DNA of 11,419 nt from Caldifarciminota bacterium (GCA_027073945.1 JALTEL010000090.1:1-11419); one strand, 5' to 3'; shown: positions 1-7,225, counted from the stretch's first letter. The notes: a model not told the origin generated them from the letters alone. Made by a program: numbers and translations.

Positions 1-1061
1 GGATTCAAATATATGTCATTTATTCTATCAGCAATAGCAGCAGCATCATCTATAACCATGAAATCTTTACCATCTTCAGCTCCTATGGGGTCAGCCGCCA
101 GTTTCGAAACTATGTTAATAGTGCCAAGCGCCATGGATTCCAGCACTTTGTTTTGTATACCTCCGCCTGTTTGCATTGGAGCGACTGTACATAGAGAAGA
201 TTTGAGAATTTCATAGGGGTCTTTTACAAAGCCTGTTACATCTATGTTGGGAAATTTATCAGAGAGCTCTTTGATTTTCTTTGCAGGATAGGCTCCTACA
301 ATAATAAATTTTATATGTTCGTCTAATTTATCTATTACATTCTGGACAAACCACAGAACCGCATCAACATTAGGCTGGTAATTCATCTTCCCGAAAAATG
401 CAACATAGTTCTTATACTTGGGATTAATCCTGTCATACTCAAATAACGCATCCAGAACTCCATTCGGAATATGTACAGTTTTATTACTCACGTTAAAATA
501 CATCATTTCTTTCTTGTTCACAAACAGAGTTTTATCAAAATATTCTACGCATTTCAACTCGTAATTCAAAACCTTTTTTGACTCTATAAAATACATTAAC
601 TTCCAGAATGGAGATCTCACTCTTTCAAATGACATTCTGTAATTCTGACCTATACTATCTGTGATGTCCAGTAATTTAATATTTTTGCTGCCTTTTGCAT
701 ATATTGCCGTTCTTATTAAAGCAAACACAGCCAGATCAACACTATTTAAAACCGATTTTATGTATTTCTCGACATCTTTAAAATAATAATAATATACCTG
801 TATGGGAAGTTTGGTAAATAACCCCAGAAAGGCATTTATATAAAACCTGAATTTGGGCTTTGTAAAGATTTTGTTGTCCTTACAATATGTGTTTATAAAT
901 GCCATTGTTTCTTTATCCGCTACTTCATCAGTTACAACAACGAGATGAATATCAAAATATTTTGAAAGGATTTTGATTGAGTTATAACTTTTTAGTTTAT
1001 CACCTCCCACAGGAGGATACGGAAGGCGAGAAGTTACATACAATAATCTTTTCCTACTCAT
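1..1061 (-). CDS. Glycosyltransferase family 4, exopolysaccharide/PEP-CTERM-associated type, 3' end cut off by the window
   Basis: 353 codons are visible, starting at ATG 1061 and running without a stop off the left edge; perhaps 40-50 residues are missing compared with relatives of about 400 aa. The N-terminus has the GT-B opening of this family, TSRLPYPPVGGDKLKS (about residues 10-25). The C-terminal half contains the nucleotide-sugar-binding Rossmann part, including KYKNYVAFFGKMNYQPN and FIIVGAYP, and the diagnostic GGGIQNKVLESMALG (299-313), where the family has a conserved GIQNKVLE segment and the acidic residue helps bind the donor sugar nucleotide. By family it transfers a sugar from an activated donor during surface-polysaccharide synthesis at the cytoplasmic face of the membrane. 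The acceptor and sugar cannot be told from sequence. There is no good Shine-Dalgarno; the ATG overlaps the stop of a 21-codon upstream frame (ATGA), and a near-consensus promoter lies about 120 nt upstream. Family assignment is firm, precise substrate unknown. Confidence 0.85.
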   Translation of the reverse strand, partial: MSRKRLLYVTSRLPYPPVGGDKLKSYNSIKILSKYFDIHLVVVTDEVADKETMAFINTYCKDNKIFTKPKFRFYINAFLGLFTKLPIQVYYYYFKDVEKYIKSVLNSVDLAVFALIRTAIYAKGSKNIKLLDITDSIGQNYRMSFERVRSPFWKLMYFIESKKVLNYELKCVEYFDKTLFVNKKEMMYFNVSNKTVHIPNGVLDALFEYDRINPKYKNYVAFFGKMNYQPNVDAVLWFVQNVIDKLDEHIKFIIVGAYPAKKIKELSDKFPNIDVTGFVKDPYEILKSSLCTVAPMQTGGGIQNKVLESMALGTINIVSKLAADPIGAEDGKDFMVIDDAAAIADRINDIYLN

Positions 1062-1123
1062 TTAAATTTCGAAGGGCAGAGAGCTTGTAGCAACGCACAA
1101 CAACAGACTTTTGAGACTTGCAT
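1058..1123 (-). CDS. Possible 21-aa cysteine-rich leader peptide upstream of the glycosyltransferase
   Basis: ATG at 1123 opens a 21-codon frame that includes VCCCALLQALC and ends in TGA overlapping the glycosyltransferase ATG (ATGA). Three consecutive TGT codons and the stop/start overlap are directly visible. An AAAGG sits 11-12 bases upstream, which is a weak and distant ribosome site. A still smaller frame of 11 codons (ATG at 1162) ends four bases before it. Both lie in the roughly 120-nt leader downstream of the promoter at 1187-1215. The overlap could couple translation to a glycosyltransferase that has no Shine-Dalgarno of its own. A frame this short can easily arise by chance, so this is a weak call. 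Confidence 0.25.
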   Translation of the reverse strand: MQVSKVCCCALLQALCPSKFK

Positions 1124-1186
1124 TTACTATTTAACCTTTATATCTTGCAGTAGTTTCATCATAAATTTAAATTATTAAGTATTGTA

Positions 1187-1215
1187 ATTATAATTCATCA
1201 CATAAGTATGTTCAA
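1187..1215 (-). promoter_or_regulatory. Sigma-70-type promoter for the glycosyltransferase
   Basis: On the minus strand TTGAAC (1215-1210) and TATAAT (1192-1187) are separated by exactly 17 bases. It begins 25 bases after the mfd stop codon. The predicted start of transcription is near 1180, giving a leader of about 120 nt before the ATG at 1061. No terminator is visible between mfd and this promoter, so read-through from mfd is also possible. Confidence 0.75.
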
Positions 1216-1239
1216 ATATTACACAACTAAATCATATTA

Positions 1240-4011
1240 TCAGTTTGCCTTTTTTAAAAATTCTTTCATTACATTAACATCTAATCTTTTGAAGCAATTG
1301 GTATGCTCGGATTTTTCAAAACAAACATTATCCCTGGATAGAATAACTCTATTGTAATTCGCAAATGATGCAATTATTTTCATATTAACTCCATAGAGGA
1401 AATTGGAAAGTGGCTCTGGAATCGTTCCAAACCTGTCTTTCAACTCGGCAATTATCTCAAAGAGCTCGTCTTCCGCACGTGCATCGGAAATTTTACTATA
1501 GAAACCTATTCTCACCTCGTCCTCCTTGATAAAGTCCTCTGGTATGTATGCAGGACACTTGAATATAAGTTCACATTCACTTTTTTTCATGCCATTTTCT
1601 TCTGTTATTGCCATATCAAGAAGTTTAAAAAACAAAGAAGGACCTATTGAATTAATAAACCCATGCTGCTCAACTCCTACAATATTGCCAGCCCCGCGTA
1701 TTTCCATATCTTTGAGTGCTATTTTAAAGCCACTTCCAAGATGGTGATATTTCAAAAGTGCTTTTAATCTCTCTTTCACGCCATAGCTGATTTTTGGAGG
1801 TACAAGAAAATATGCATAGCCTTTAACCATTCCTCTACCCACTCTACCCCGCAGCTGATGCAAGTCTGCAAGTCCGAACAAATTGGCATTTTCCACTATT
1901 ATTGTATTGGCTATCGGAAAATCTATTCCTGACTCCATGATGGCGGTGGAAAGCAAAATATCAACATCTCCTTCATAAAATTCAATAAGCACATCTTCAA
2001 GTTGTCTTGTTCTCATTTTTCCATGTGCCATTAAAACCTTTGCATAAGGCACAATTCTTTCAATTCTTCGCTTTATCCTGTCCATATCGCTTATTCTATT
2101 ATATATATAAAAAACCTTACCCTTCCTGTTTAACTCAAACTCAACCGCCTTTTTTATAATTTTATCTTCAATAGTCCCCACATAAGTTGCTACCTCCTCC
2201 CTCCCAGCGGGTGGAGTTTTTATAATGGATATATCATAAATTCTTCCGAGTGACATGTTTAAGGTTCTGGGTATCGGCGTTGCACTCAGACGAATGGTAT
2301 CGACTAAAGGGAATTTCTTTCTAATAGTCTCTTTGTCCCTGACACCAAACCTATGTTCCTCATCAATTATGAGCAGTCCAAGATTTTTAAAGTCCACTTC
2401 ACTTCTCAAAATGTAGTGTGTGGCAACAACAAGATCTACTACACCGGATTTAATTTTATTTTTTATGCTTTTTTTCTCAAATGTGGGAGTTAAGCGAGAA
2501 AGCATTGCTACATGCACGGGATATTTGGAGAGTCTGTTTTTAAAGTTCTTATAATGCTGAAGCGCAAGAACTGTTGTGGGGACCAGTATAATTACCTGCC
2601 TGCCGTTCTCTATGGCCTTTATTGCAGCCCGCAGGGCAACCTCTGTTTTTCCAAAACCGACATCTCCGGCTATTAGTCTATCCGTGCATTTAGAAGATTC
2701 CATATCCTTTTCAACATCTTTTATTGCCTGTTCCTGGTCTTCTGTCTCCAAATAAGGGAAGTCAAGCGCAACTTTTGCACTCATTTCCCCATTCTTATCA
2801 TATACAAAACCGTTAAGTCTCTTTCTTTTTGCATGTATTTTTAAAATGTCCCTTGCGAATTGTATAACTCTTATCTCAGCCCTTAATCTTCTTTTCTTCC
2901 AGGAGCTTCCTGTTATAGATGATAATTTTACACTTTCTTTTTCCTCCACATTAAATCTTTCTATTTTATACATATTATAGGTCGGGATATCAAGAATACC
3001 ATCACGATATTGAATTTTAAGACAATCATAAGCTTTGTTAAACGCTTTAATTCTCCGCATACCAAGAAACTTCCCTATTCCATAGTCAAGATGCACAACA
3101 TAATCACCCTGAAGGAAAGTACGCAGTTCTTCTGTCCTTTCCCTCGGGCTTTTTCTCCTTCTTTTATAAAGTGGAAACACTGATAACTCTGTAAAAACAG
3201 CCAATTTATTTTTGTTATCAATAAAACCTTCATGTATAAGCCCAACCTTTACCTCTGCATTGATAAAATTCGAATATTTTCTGGCTCTATCTCTATCGCC
3301 GCTATAGTATATCACCCTGTAGCCATTTATAATAAAACGGGTCATTTCTTCTTGAAGCATGGCGAAATTGCCTTTAACAGGTATAACAGGCATTACAAAC
3401 TCATTACTATCATCAACTAATTTCACCACTTTGATACGGCTTCTTTTAATCCTATGGCCTTTTTCTAATGGCATATACATACATGACAGCTCTGCTTCAC
3501 TCCTCTGTGTGTCAGGGGCAAAATATCTCAGGGAAATCACAGTATCATAACTGAATTCTATCCTGATAGGTAGATAATCTCCTCTGCAAAAAATGTCTAT
3601 TATGCTCCCTCTTTTTGCAAATTCCCCCTCCTGTTCCACATAGTTCACCCTTGCATAGCTTTCTCTGACAAGCAAATTTACAATCTCTTCCTGCGACAAA
3701 ATTGCCCCTGCTTTTACTTGAATAACCTTTTTATTTAAAAAATCTGCAAAAACATGCCTAAAATCTTTTTGTTCCACAAAGATAATTTCATTGCTTTGCC
3801 GTATATATGCGGTGAAACGGTCGGGAATCCCATAAAGAAGCTTGTAGTTTTTAAAACTCCTTAGCTCTTCTATGACAGGTTTTATGTAGAAAGCATCCTT
3901 ATAGATTACAAAAACAATGTCATTATCAGCAAGTGCTTTTAAAAAAAGGGTTTTATAGCCTGAAGGTGTATCTCTGGATAACGCTATAAAATTTTCGTTC
4001 TCATTCTCCAC
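1240..4011 (-). CDS. mfd: Transcription-repair coupling factor Mfd, compact form
   Basis: The protein displaces RNA polymerase stalled at DNA damage and recruits UvrA for nucleotide excision repair. Visible in order: a UvrB-homology region (about 1-290) with YARVNYVEQEGEFAKRGSI and the following DTQRS; the RNA-polymerase-interaction domain beginning QGDYVVHLDYGIGKFLG (301-317); the RecG-like translocase with Walker A GDVGFGKT (449-456), DEEH (550-553), SATPIPRT (576-583), ESGID (693-697) and QLRGRVGRG (719-727); the TRG segment EIRGAGNIVGVEQHG (770-784); and a C-terminal D7 domain with YIPEDF and ELKDRFGTIPEP. At 923 aa it is well below the roughly 1,150 aa of E. coli Mfd. The missing part is in the N-terminal third, while the motor is complete. 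The start is GTG at 4011, overlapping the HEAT-protein gene by 11 bases. The next in-frame Met is residue 178, so GTG is favoured. The Shine-Dalgarno is poor, so translation is probably coupled. Confidence 0.95.
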   Translation of the reverse strand: MENENENFIALSRDTPSGYKTLFLKALADNDIVFVIYKDAFYIKPVIEELRSFKNYKLLYGIPDRFTAYIRQSNEIIFVEQKDFRHVFADFLNKKVIQVKAGAILSQEEIVNLLVRESYARVNYVEQEGEFAKRGSIIDIFCRGDYLPIRIEFSYDTVISLRYFAPDTQRSEAELSCMYMPLEKGHRIKRSRIKVVKLVDDSNEFVMPVIPVKGNFAMLQEEMTRFIINGYRVIYYSGDRDRARKYSNFINAEVKVGLIHEGFIDNKNKLAVFTELSVFPLYKRRRKSPRERTEELRTFLQGDYVVHLDYGIGKFLGMRRIKAFNKAYDCLKIQYRDGILDIPTYNMYKIERFNVEEKESVKLSSITGSSWKKRRLRAEIRVIQFARDILKIHAKRKRLNGFVYDKNGEMSAKVALDFPYLETEDQEQAIKDVEKDMESSKCTDRLIAGDVGFGKTEVALRAAIKAIENGRQVIILVPTTVLALQHYKNFKNRLSKYPVHVAMLSRLTPTFEKKSIKNKIKSGVVDLVVATHYILRSEVDFKNLGLLIIDEEHRFGVRDKETIRKKFPLVDTIRLSATPIPRTLNMSLGRIYDISIIKTPPAGREEVATYVGTIEDKIIKKAVEFELNRKGKVFYIYNRISDMDRIKRRIERIVPYAKVLMAHGKMRTRQLEDVLIEFYEGDVDILLSTAIMESGIDFPIANTIIVENANLFGLADLHQLRGRVGRGMVKGYAYFLVPPKISYGVKERLKALLKYHHLGSGFKIALKDMEIRGAGNIVGVEQHGFINSIGPSLFFKLLDMAITEENGMKKSECELIFKCPAYIPEDFIKEDEVRIGFYSKISDARAEDELFEIIAELKDRFGTIPEPLSNFLYGVNMKIIASFANYNRVILSRDNVCFEKSEHTNCFKRLDVNVMKEFLKKAN

Positions 4012-4501
4012 TTTCTTTTTCTTTAAGAATTTCTATCTGTGCAAATTCCTTTTGACTTTTTAGGTTATTTTCAAGAATAAGTAATTCATCCTCAGAAAGC
4101 TTTCCCCGCACTTTTGGAAACTTTTTGAGAATTTTAATAATAGCCATTGTGGACTCCTCCCTCACTGTTCGATTTTTATCAGTGATAAAGCTCTTTAGCA
4201 TATCAAAGGCATCAATATCGCCAATTTCTCCAAGTACATATATAGCAGCAGATTTAATATACCAAAATCGTTCAGACATAAGGGGTTCAACCTTACTTTT
4301 TATTTCAATTCCAAAATCCGCCAGCGCCTTCTTTGCTCTATCCCGCAGATGCCAGCTTTCGCTTCTGAGAAGTTTAAGTAATCTGTCAACGTCTCCACGT
4401 TCTTTCAGCATATCAACTGCTTCGAGTTTATCAAGTATATTTCTTGAATTTAGAAGCACGTTTACAGGGTCATGCTTTGCTTCTTCGTTTGTTCCTGCCA
4501 T
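4001..4501 (-). CDS. Small HEAT-repeat protein (PBS-lyase-like repeats)
   Basis: 166 aa with no signal peptide. It consists of three to four alpha-helical HEAT/PBS-lyase-type repeats. These are visible as repeated patterns such as DRLLKLLRSESWHLRDRAKKAL, AIYVLGEIGDIDAFDMLKSF and DKNRTVREESTMAIIKIL, with the typical A/D-x-x-V/L-R-x-x-A-A/L spacing, followed by a charged C-terminal helix. Such repeats make protein-protein interaction scaffolds, and the partner is not evident. Start ATG 4501 has AGGAG (plus-strand 4510-4514) eight bases upstream. It overlaps the end of obg by 40 bases and the start of mfd by 11, so the three genes are surely one transcript and likely translationally coupled. A role linked to ribosome assembly or to Mfd would be inference from position only. 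Confidence 0.8.
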   Translation of the reverse strand: MAGTNEEAKHDPVNVLLNSRNILDKLEAVDMLKERGDVDRLLKLLRSESWHLRDRAKKALADFGIEIKSKVEPLMSERFWYIKSAAIYVLGEIGDIDAFDMLKSFITDKNRTVREESTMAIIKILKKFPKVRGKLSEDELLILENNLKSQKEFAQIEILKEKESGE

Positions 4502-5475
4502 TTTTTTATCTCCTGTTTTATTAAATCCAAATTTTGTTTTTTTATAGCTGAAATATAATACACTCTCTCTCCCGGAATATCAAATTCAGGGACATTATCT
4601 ACAAGATCTATTTTATTAAAGACTATAATTCTCGGTTTATCCAGCAGGGATTTATTATATGCTTTCAACTCTCCTTTTAATATGGAAACTTGCTGTACAG
4701 GGTCAGCTGCCGTTATATCTATCAAAAATATTAATTTCAACGTGCGTTCAATATGTCTTAAGAATTGTAGTCCCATCCCCCTGCCTAAAGAGGCATCCTT
4801 AACTATTCCCGGTAAGTCGCATATAACAACTTGCTCTCCTCTATCCGTGTTCATCACCCCTAAATTGGGGGTTAGAGTGGTAAAGGCATATCCGGCCGTC
4901 TTTACATTTGTACCTGTGAGTGCCTTAAGAAGTGTTGATTTTCCACTGTTTGGGAACCCCACCACACCTATTTCAGCAATAAGTTTCAGTTCAACCCTTA
5001 TCAACTTCTCCTCTCCGGATTCACCCTTTTCATACTTTCTCGGAGACTTCATAACAGGTGTTGCAAACCTTGTATTTCCACGCCCGCCCCGTCCGCCTGA
5101 TGCAAGCAGCAGAGTTTCCTTATCTTTCAGGATTTCTCCTATAAACTCATTAGTTGTATCCTCTAAAAAAATCGTACCCAGCGGCACAGGTATGTATATA
5201 TCCTGTCCCTTTTTCCCTTGCTTCCTGTTCGTCCCGCCATCTGCCCCATTCATAGCCTTGTACTTGCTTTTATACTTAAGGTCCAATAAGGTTTTTAAGG
5301 ATTTTTTACCTATTGCATAAACAGACCCACCTCGTCCGCCATCCCCTCCATCGGGCCCCCCTTTGGGAACGTATTTTTCTCTTCTAAAATGCATCATACC
5401 GTCCCCTCCCCTACCTGCCTCAACTTTTATGATAGTACGATCTACAAAAAAATTCGCACGCTTTTTTTCTCCCAT
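4462..5475 (-). CDS. obg: GTPase Obg/CgtA, ribosome-assembly GTPase
   Basis: 337 aa. The N-terminal glycine-rich Obg domain (about 10-165) shows FRREKYVPKGGPDGGDGG (30-47) and LASGGRGGRGNTRFATP. The G domain follows with G1 GFPNSGKS (173-180), G2 FTT (198-200), G3 DLPG (220-223) followed by the family signature GLQFLRHIERT, G4 NKID (287-290) and G5 SA (309-310). The protein is a 50S-associated GTPase involved in late ribosome assembly and stress signalling. It stops soon after the G domain, so the extra C-terminal OCT domain of some Obg proteins is absent, as is common. G3 reads DLPGIVKDA where most relatives have D(I/L)PGLIEGA. The N-terminus is about nine residues longer than usual before FVD. 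ATG 5475 is the only available start and has a poor Shine-Dalgarno. First gene of the obg-HEAT-mfd cluster. Confidence 0.96.
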   Translation of the reverse strand: MGEKKRANFFVDRTIIKVEAGRGGDGMMHFRREKYVPKGGPDGGDGGRGGSVYAIGKKSLKTLLDLKYKSKYKAMNGADGGTNRKQGKKGQDIYIPVPLGTIFLEDTTNEFIGEILKDKETLLLASGGRGGRGNTRFATPVMKSPRKYEKGESGEEKLIRVELKLIAEIGVVGFPNSGKSTLLKALTGTNVKTAGYAFTTLTPNLGVMNTDRGEQVVICDLPGIVKDASLGRGMGLQFLRHIERTLKLIFLIDITAADPVQQVSILKGELKAYNKSLLDKPRIIVFNKIDLVDNVPEFDIPGERVYYISAIKKQNLDLIKQEIKKWQEQTKKQSMTL

Positions 5476-5499
5476 TTTATCAAATAAAATTAATTAAAC

Positions 5500-5532
5500 A
5501 AAAAAGCCCCAGAGAACAGAACCCTCTGGGGC
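5500..5532 (-). terminator. Rho-independent terminator after the ferredoxin gene
   Basis: On the minus strand a perfect 9-bp stem GCCCCAGAG / CTCTGGGGC with a 9-nt loop (arms 5524-5532 and 5506-5514) is followed by six T residues (5505-5500). It ends the ferredoxin transcript. It lies only about 25 bases before the obg start codon, so obg must be read through it or use a promoter overlapping it; I see no good promoter there. Confidence 0.93.
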
Positions 5533-5569
5533 AGGAGGGGGTGGTTGGATGGGTTTTCAAAAAAATCAA

Positions 5570-5779
5570 TTAGCAATCATCTGAATCTTCTATTAATATA
5601 GCCCCTCCAGGACACTGCTCGGCAGCTTCCTGCACATCATCCCTGTCACCTGTGCATTCCATACCTGCCTTTACATGTGCAAGGCCATCATCGCCCATCT
5701 CAAATACATCGGGCGCAACATCGGTACATATTGCATCACCCACACAGAGGTCTTCATCTATTGTTACCTTCTTAGCCAT
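5570..5779 (-). CDS. Monocluster ferredoxin with an Asp in the cluster motif (C-x2-D-x2-C...C)
   Basis: 69-aa acidic soluble ferredoxin, a low-potential electron carrier of the cytoplasm. The cluster motif is CVGDAIC (Cys12, Asp15, Cys18), with the fourth ligand at Cys56 in QCPGGAI. This matches the archaeal Pyrococcus-type layout, in which Asp replaces the second cysteine of a [4Fe-4S] site and the cluster can convert to [3Fe-4S]. The two cysteines that form the disulfide in the Pyrococcus protein are Ala22 and Asp48 here. Cys42 and the C-terminal Cys69 are extra. The TDVAPDVF stretch also resembles P450-type [3Fe-4S] ferredoxins, so cluster type is not settled. ATG 5779 is preceded by AAAGGAGG (plus 5785-5792) five bases upstream and by its own strong promoter. 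The gene is a single-gene transcript closed by a strong terminator. No redox partner enzyme is adjacent. Confidence 0.93.
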   Translation of the reverse strand: MAKKVTIDEDLCVGDAICTDVAPDVFEMGDDGLAHVKAGMECTGDRDDVQEAAEQCPGGAILIEDSDDC

Positions 5780-5803
5780 TTCTTCCTCCTTTGTAATATG
5801 AAA

Positions 5804-5832
5804 ATTATAATGCTATGTTTGCGTTTTTTCAA
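5804..5832 (-). promoter_or_regulatory. Sigma-70-type promoter of the ferredoxin gene
   Basis: TTGAAA (5832-5827) and a perfect TATAAT (5809-5804) are spaced by 17 bases on the minus strand. Predicted transcription start is near 5797, just before the strong ribosome site at 5792-5785. The architecture suggests a highly expressed short mRNA. Confidence 0.85.
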
Positions 5833-5913
5833 ATAATCAGTTTGAGCGAAAAGAATAAGAACATTGGATAGCGCCATAAGTTTCGGAATAATTAAAAAAC
5901 TCTGCCGGAAACG

Positions 5914-6510
5914 CTATTTTTTGAATATATTCTTTATCAATTTGTAAGGTATTTTTTTGCCTACTTCGATACGGCTGTATTTTTGAATCATAATTGTTGT
6001 ATCTTTGACAAATATAGTGTCTATTTCTTTAAAGGGTAAAGCTGCATTGTAAAACAAATGAGATGCTATTATAGGATTATGGTTTATGTTATCAAAACGT
6101 ATATAAATCAATTTCCGAGACGTATCTCTAACAATACTAACAAAATTCACAGGAGCTCCCACAGTGGGGTTTTCAAATATTACAGTGTCCTTTATTGTAT
6201 CTTTAGGTGTAAATCCCGCTGCTTTCAGTCCTTTCTCGTAATCGAAGTCAAATCCAGCAGGCATAACAAAATAGGACGGTATCACAGATTTTTGACTGGA
6301 ATGTCTCTTGACGTCAAAATAAAATAAACTATCTGATTTGCAGAACATATAAAGTTCAAAGGGGGCTGTTTGATGATAAAAAAGTGTATCAGGCTTTTTA
6401 TAATACACACGTCCGGATATATCGCTTTTATTTCCTTTATTAATAACCGTTTTAACCTGATAATAAGATATGGAATTCCAGCTTACGAGAATAAAAATCA
6501 ATAGTTTCAT
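5914..6510 (-). CDS. Exported protein, probably LolA-like (outer-membrane lipoprotein carrier fold)
   Basis: 198 aa beginning with a short hydrophobic signal-like segment (MKLLIFILVSWNSISYY). The following part alternates beta strands and contains GRVYYKKPDTLFYHQTAPFE and then DSLFYFDVKRH. This resembles the LolA pattern 'G-x-h-x-x-K-P-x-x-h-x-x-x...P...h-x-x-x-x-D-x-h-x-h-Y', in which the incomplete barrel carries lipoproteins across the periplasm. Similarity is by pattern only and the C-terminal half is not clearly conserved. A generic LolA-superfamily secreted protein is therefore as likely as a true LolA. The start ATG 6510 fits the signal peptide but has no Shine-Dalgarno, and it sits right behind the terminator of the preceding operon with no visible promoter. 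Low expression or read-through is implied. Confidence 0.55.
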   Translation of the reverse strand: MKLLIFILVSWNSISYYQVKTVINKGNKSDISGRVYYKKPDTLFYHQTAPFELYMFCKSDSLFYFDVKRHSSQKSVIPSYFVMPAGFDFDYEKGLKAAGFTPKDTIKDTVIFENPTVGAPVNFVSIVRDTSRKLIYIRFDNINHNPIIASHLFYNAALPFKEIDTIFVKDTTIMIQKYSRIEVGKKIPYKLIKNIFKK

Positions 6511-6518
6511 TTATATAT

Positions 6519-6554
6519 AAAAAGAGGAGGGACGACGATACGACCCTCCTCTTT
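6519..6554 (-). terminator. Rho-independent terminator after the C25 peptidase operon
   Basis: On the minus strand an 11-bp perfect stem AAAGAGGAGGG / CCCTCCTCTTT (arms 6544-6554 and 6521-6531) with a 12-nt loop is followed by TT and an ATATAT stretch. The T-run is partly inside the stem. It lies 17 bases after the propeptide-like gene's stop codon and ends nine bases before the LolA-like start codon. Confidence 0.85.
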
Positions 6555-6571
6555 GCCTTTCAAGCTCTTAC

Positions 6572-7213
6572 TTAGTTTTTCGTGGGTGGAGCAAAAATAT
6601 CGACATCAGTTGGATTTATAACCAATGAGCGTACAGATTTTTTAAACAGTTCCACCTGCCTCCTGAAAGAGGGATGAATCATTCTTTTTCCATTTTCGTA
6701 TTTTACGGTAAATGTTATCTGCTTAACCATTTTGAGCTCTCCTTTTACAGGATTGTAGACAACGGGATAGAGAAGAAAATCTTCTATTCTGAATCCGCTC
6801 ATATCGCCGCTGTGGGTATGAACAAGCAAATTATTCGGATAGAAGCTATCTTTTTCATAAATACTTTTCTGGGGTGCAACAAACGGACTATTTACCTTGA
6901 AAGATATCGGCACAGGCTTCTGTACGGGATACAATCTATAGGTTCCTCGTATCGGGATGTATGTAATATTATCTATTTTAACTTCCCTGTAAATAGCATC
7001 AGCAGGTATTAGCACAGCTATCGATTTTACAGGCACTGATGGCTCTCCTATTCTGGTGCTATTGTGTATGCCTTTGTAACTTACGTAATCGTATCCTTCC
7101 ACTTTTGAGAAGGTTATATTACTTTTTTCAAAATTAATCGTAAAGGTACGTTCACCTGCCTGCACAAAGGCAAATACCAGAAATATTGCAATTATTGCTC
7201 TTGTTATCTTCAC
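6572..7213 (-). CDS. Exported C25-peptidase propeptide-like protein, encoded separately
   Basis: 213 aa with a clear signal peptide (charged MKITR, hydrophobic IIAIFLVFAFV, predicted cleavage after VQA, residue 19). The body resembles the propeptide domain of gingipain-family (C25) peptidases. It has GEPSVPVKSIAVLIPADA (56-73), a YRLYPVQKPVP segment (92-102), and GFRIEDFLLYPVVYNPVKGEL (140-160) leading into a beta strand. In known C25 proteins this domain precedes the catalytic domain in the same chain and acts as folding aid and inhibitor. Here it stands alone, and its C-terminus (VINPTDVDIFAPP) resembles the linker that normally joins propeptide to protease. Start is GTG 7213 with the perfect ribosome site AGGAGGTG overlapping the peptidase stop codon, so synthesis is coupled to the peptidase. 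No catalytic residues are expected or seen. The function in trans is inferred. Another surface-associated role is possible. Confidence 0.7.
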   Translation of the reverse strand: MKITRAIIAIFLVFAFVQAGERTFTINFEKSNITFSKVEGYDYVSYKGIHNSTRIGEPSVPVKSIAVLIPADAIYREVKIDNITYIPIRGTYRLYPVQKPVPISFKVNSPFVAPQKSIYEKDSFYPNNLLVHTHSGDMSGFRIEDFLLYPVVYNPVKGELKMVKQITFTVKYENGKRMIHPSFRRQVELFKKSVRSLVINPTDVDIFAPPTKN

Positions 7214-7217
7214 TTTT

Positions 7218-7225
7218 CACCTCCT
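7218..7225 (-). promoter_or_regulatory. Shine-Dalgarno of the propeptide-like gene, overlapping the peptidase stop codon
   Basis: The minus strand reads TAGGAGGTGAAAAGTG: the peptidase TAG (7226-7224) shares two bases with AGGAGGTG (7225-7218), four bases before the GTG at 7213. A ribosome terminating on the peptidase would cover this site, a classic coupling arrangement. It also confirms the GTG start. Confidence 0.85.

Noticed and set aside
4125..4547. 140-aa plus-strand frame
   Set aside because: Antisense to the HEAT-repeat gene and the end of obg. It is Ser/Ile-rich, as expected of a complement shadow.
4682..5320. 212-aa plus-strand frame
   Set aside because: It is antisense to obg, whose motifs are all intact, and its sequence has no recognisable fold.
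5528..5553. G-rich plus-strand stretch that could form a G-quadruplex, or a C-rich Rho-loading site in the minus-strand RNA
   Set aside because: Only three G-tracts of three or more are present. The neighbouring intrinsic terminator already explains transcript ending, so neither idea is needed.
5833..5913. Possible terminator after the LolA-like gene (GTTTCCGG...CCGAAAC)
   Set aside because: The arms do not pair without a bulge and no T-run follows them.
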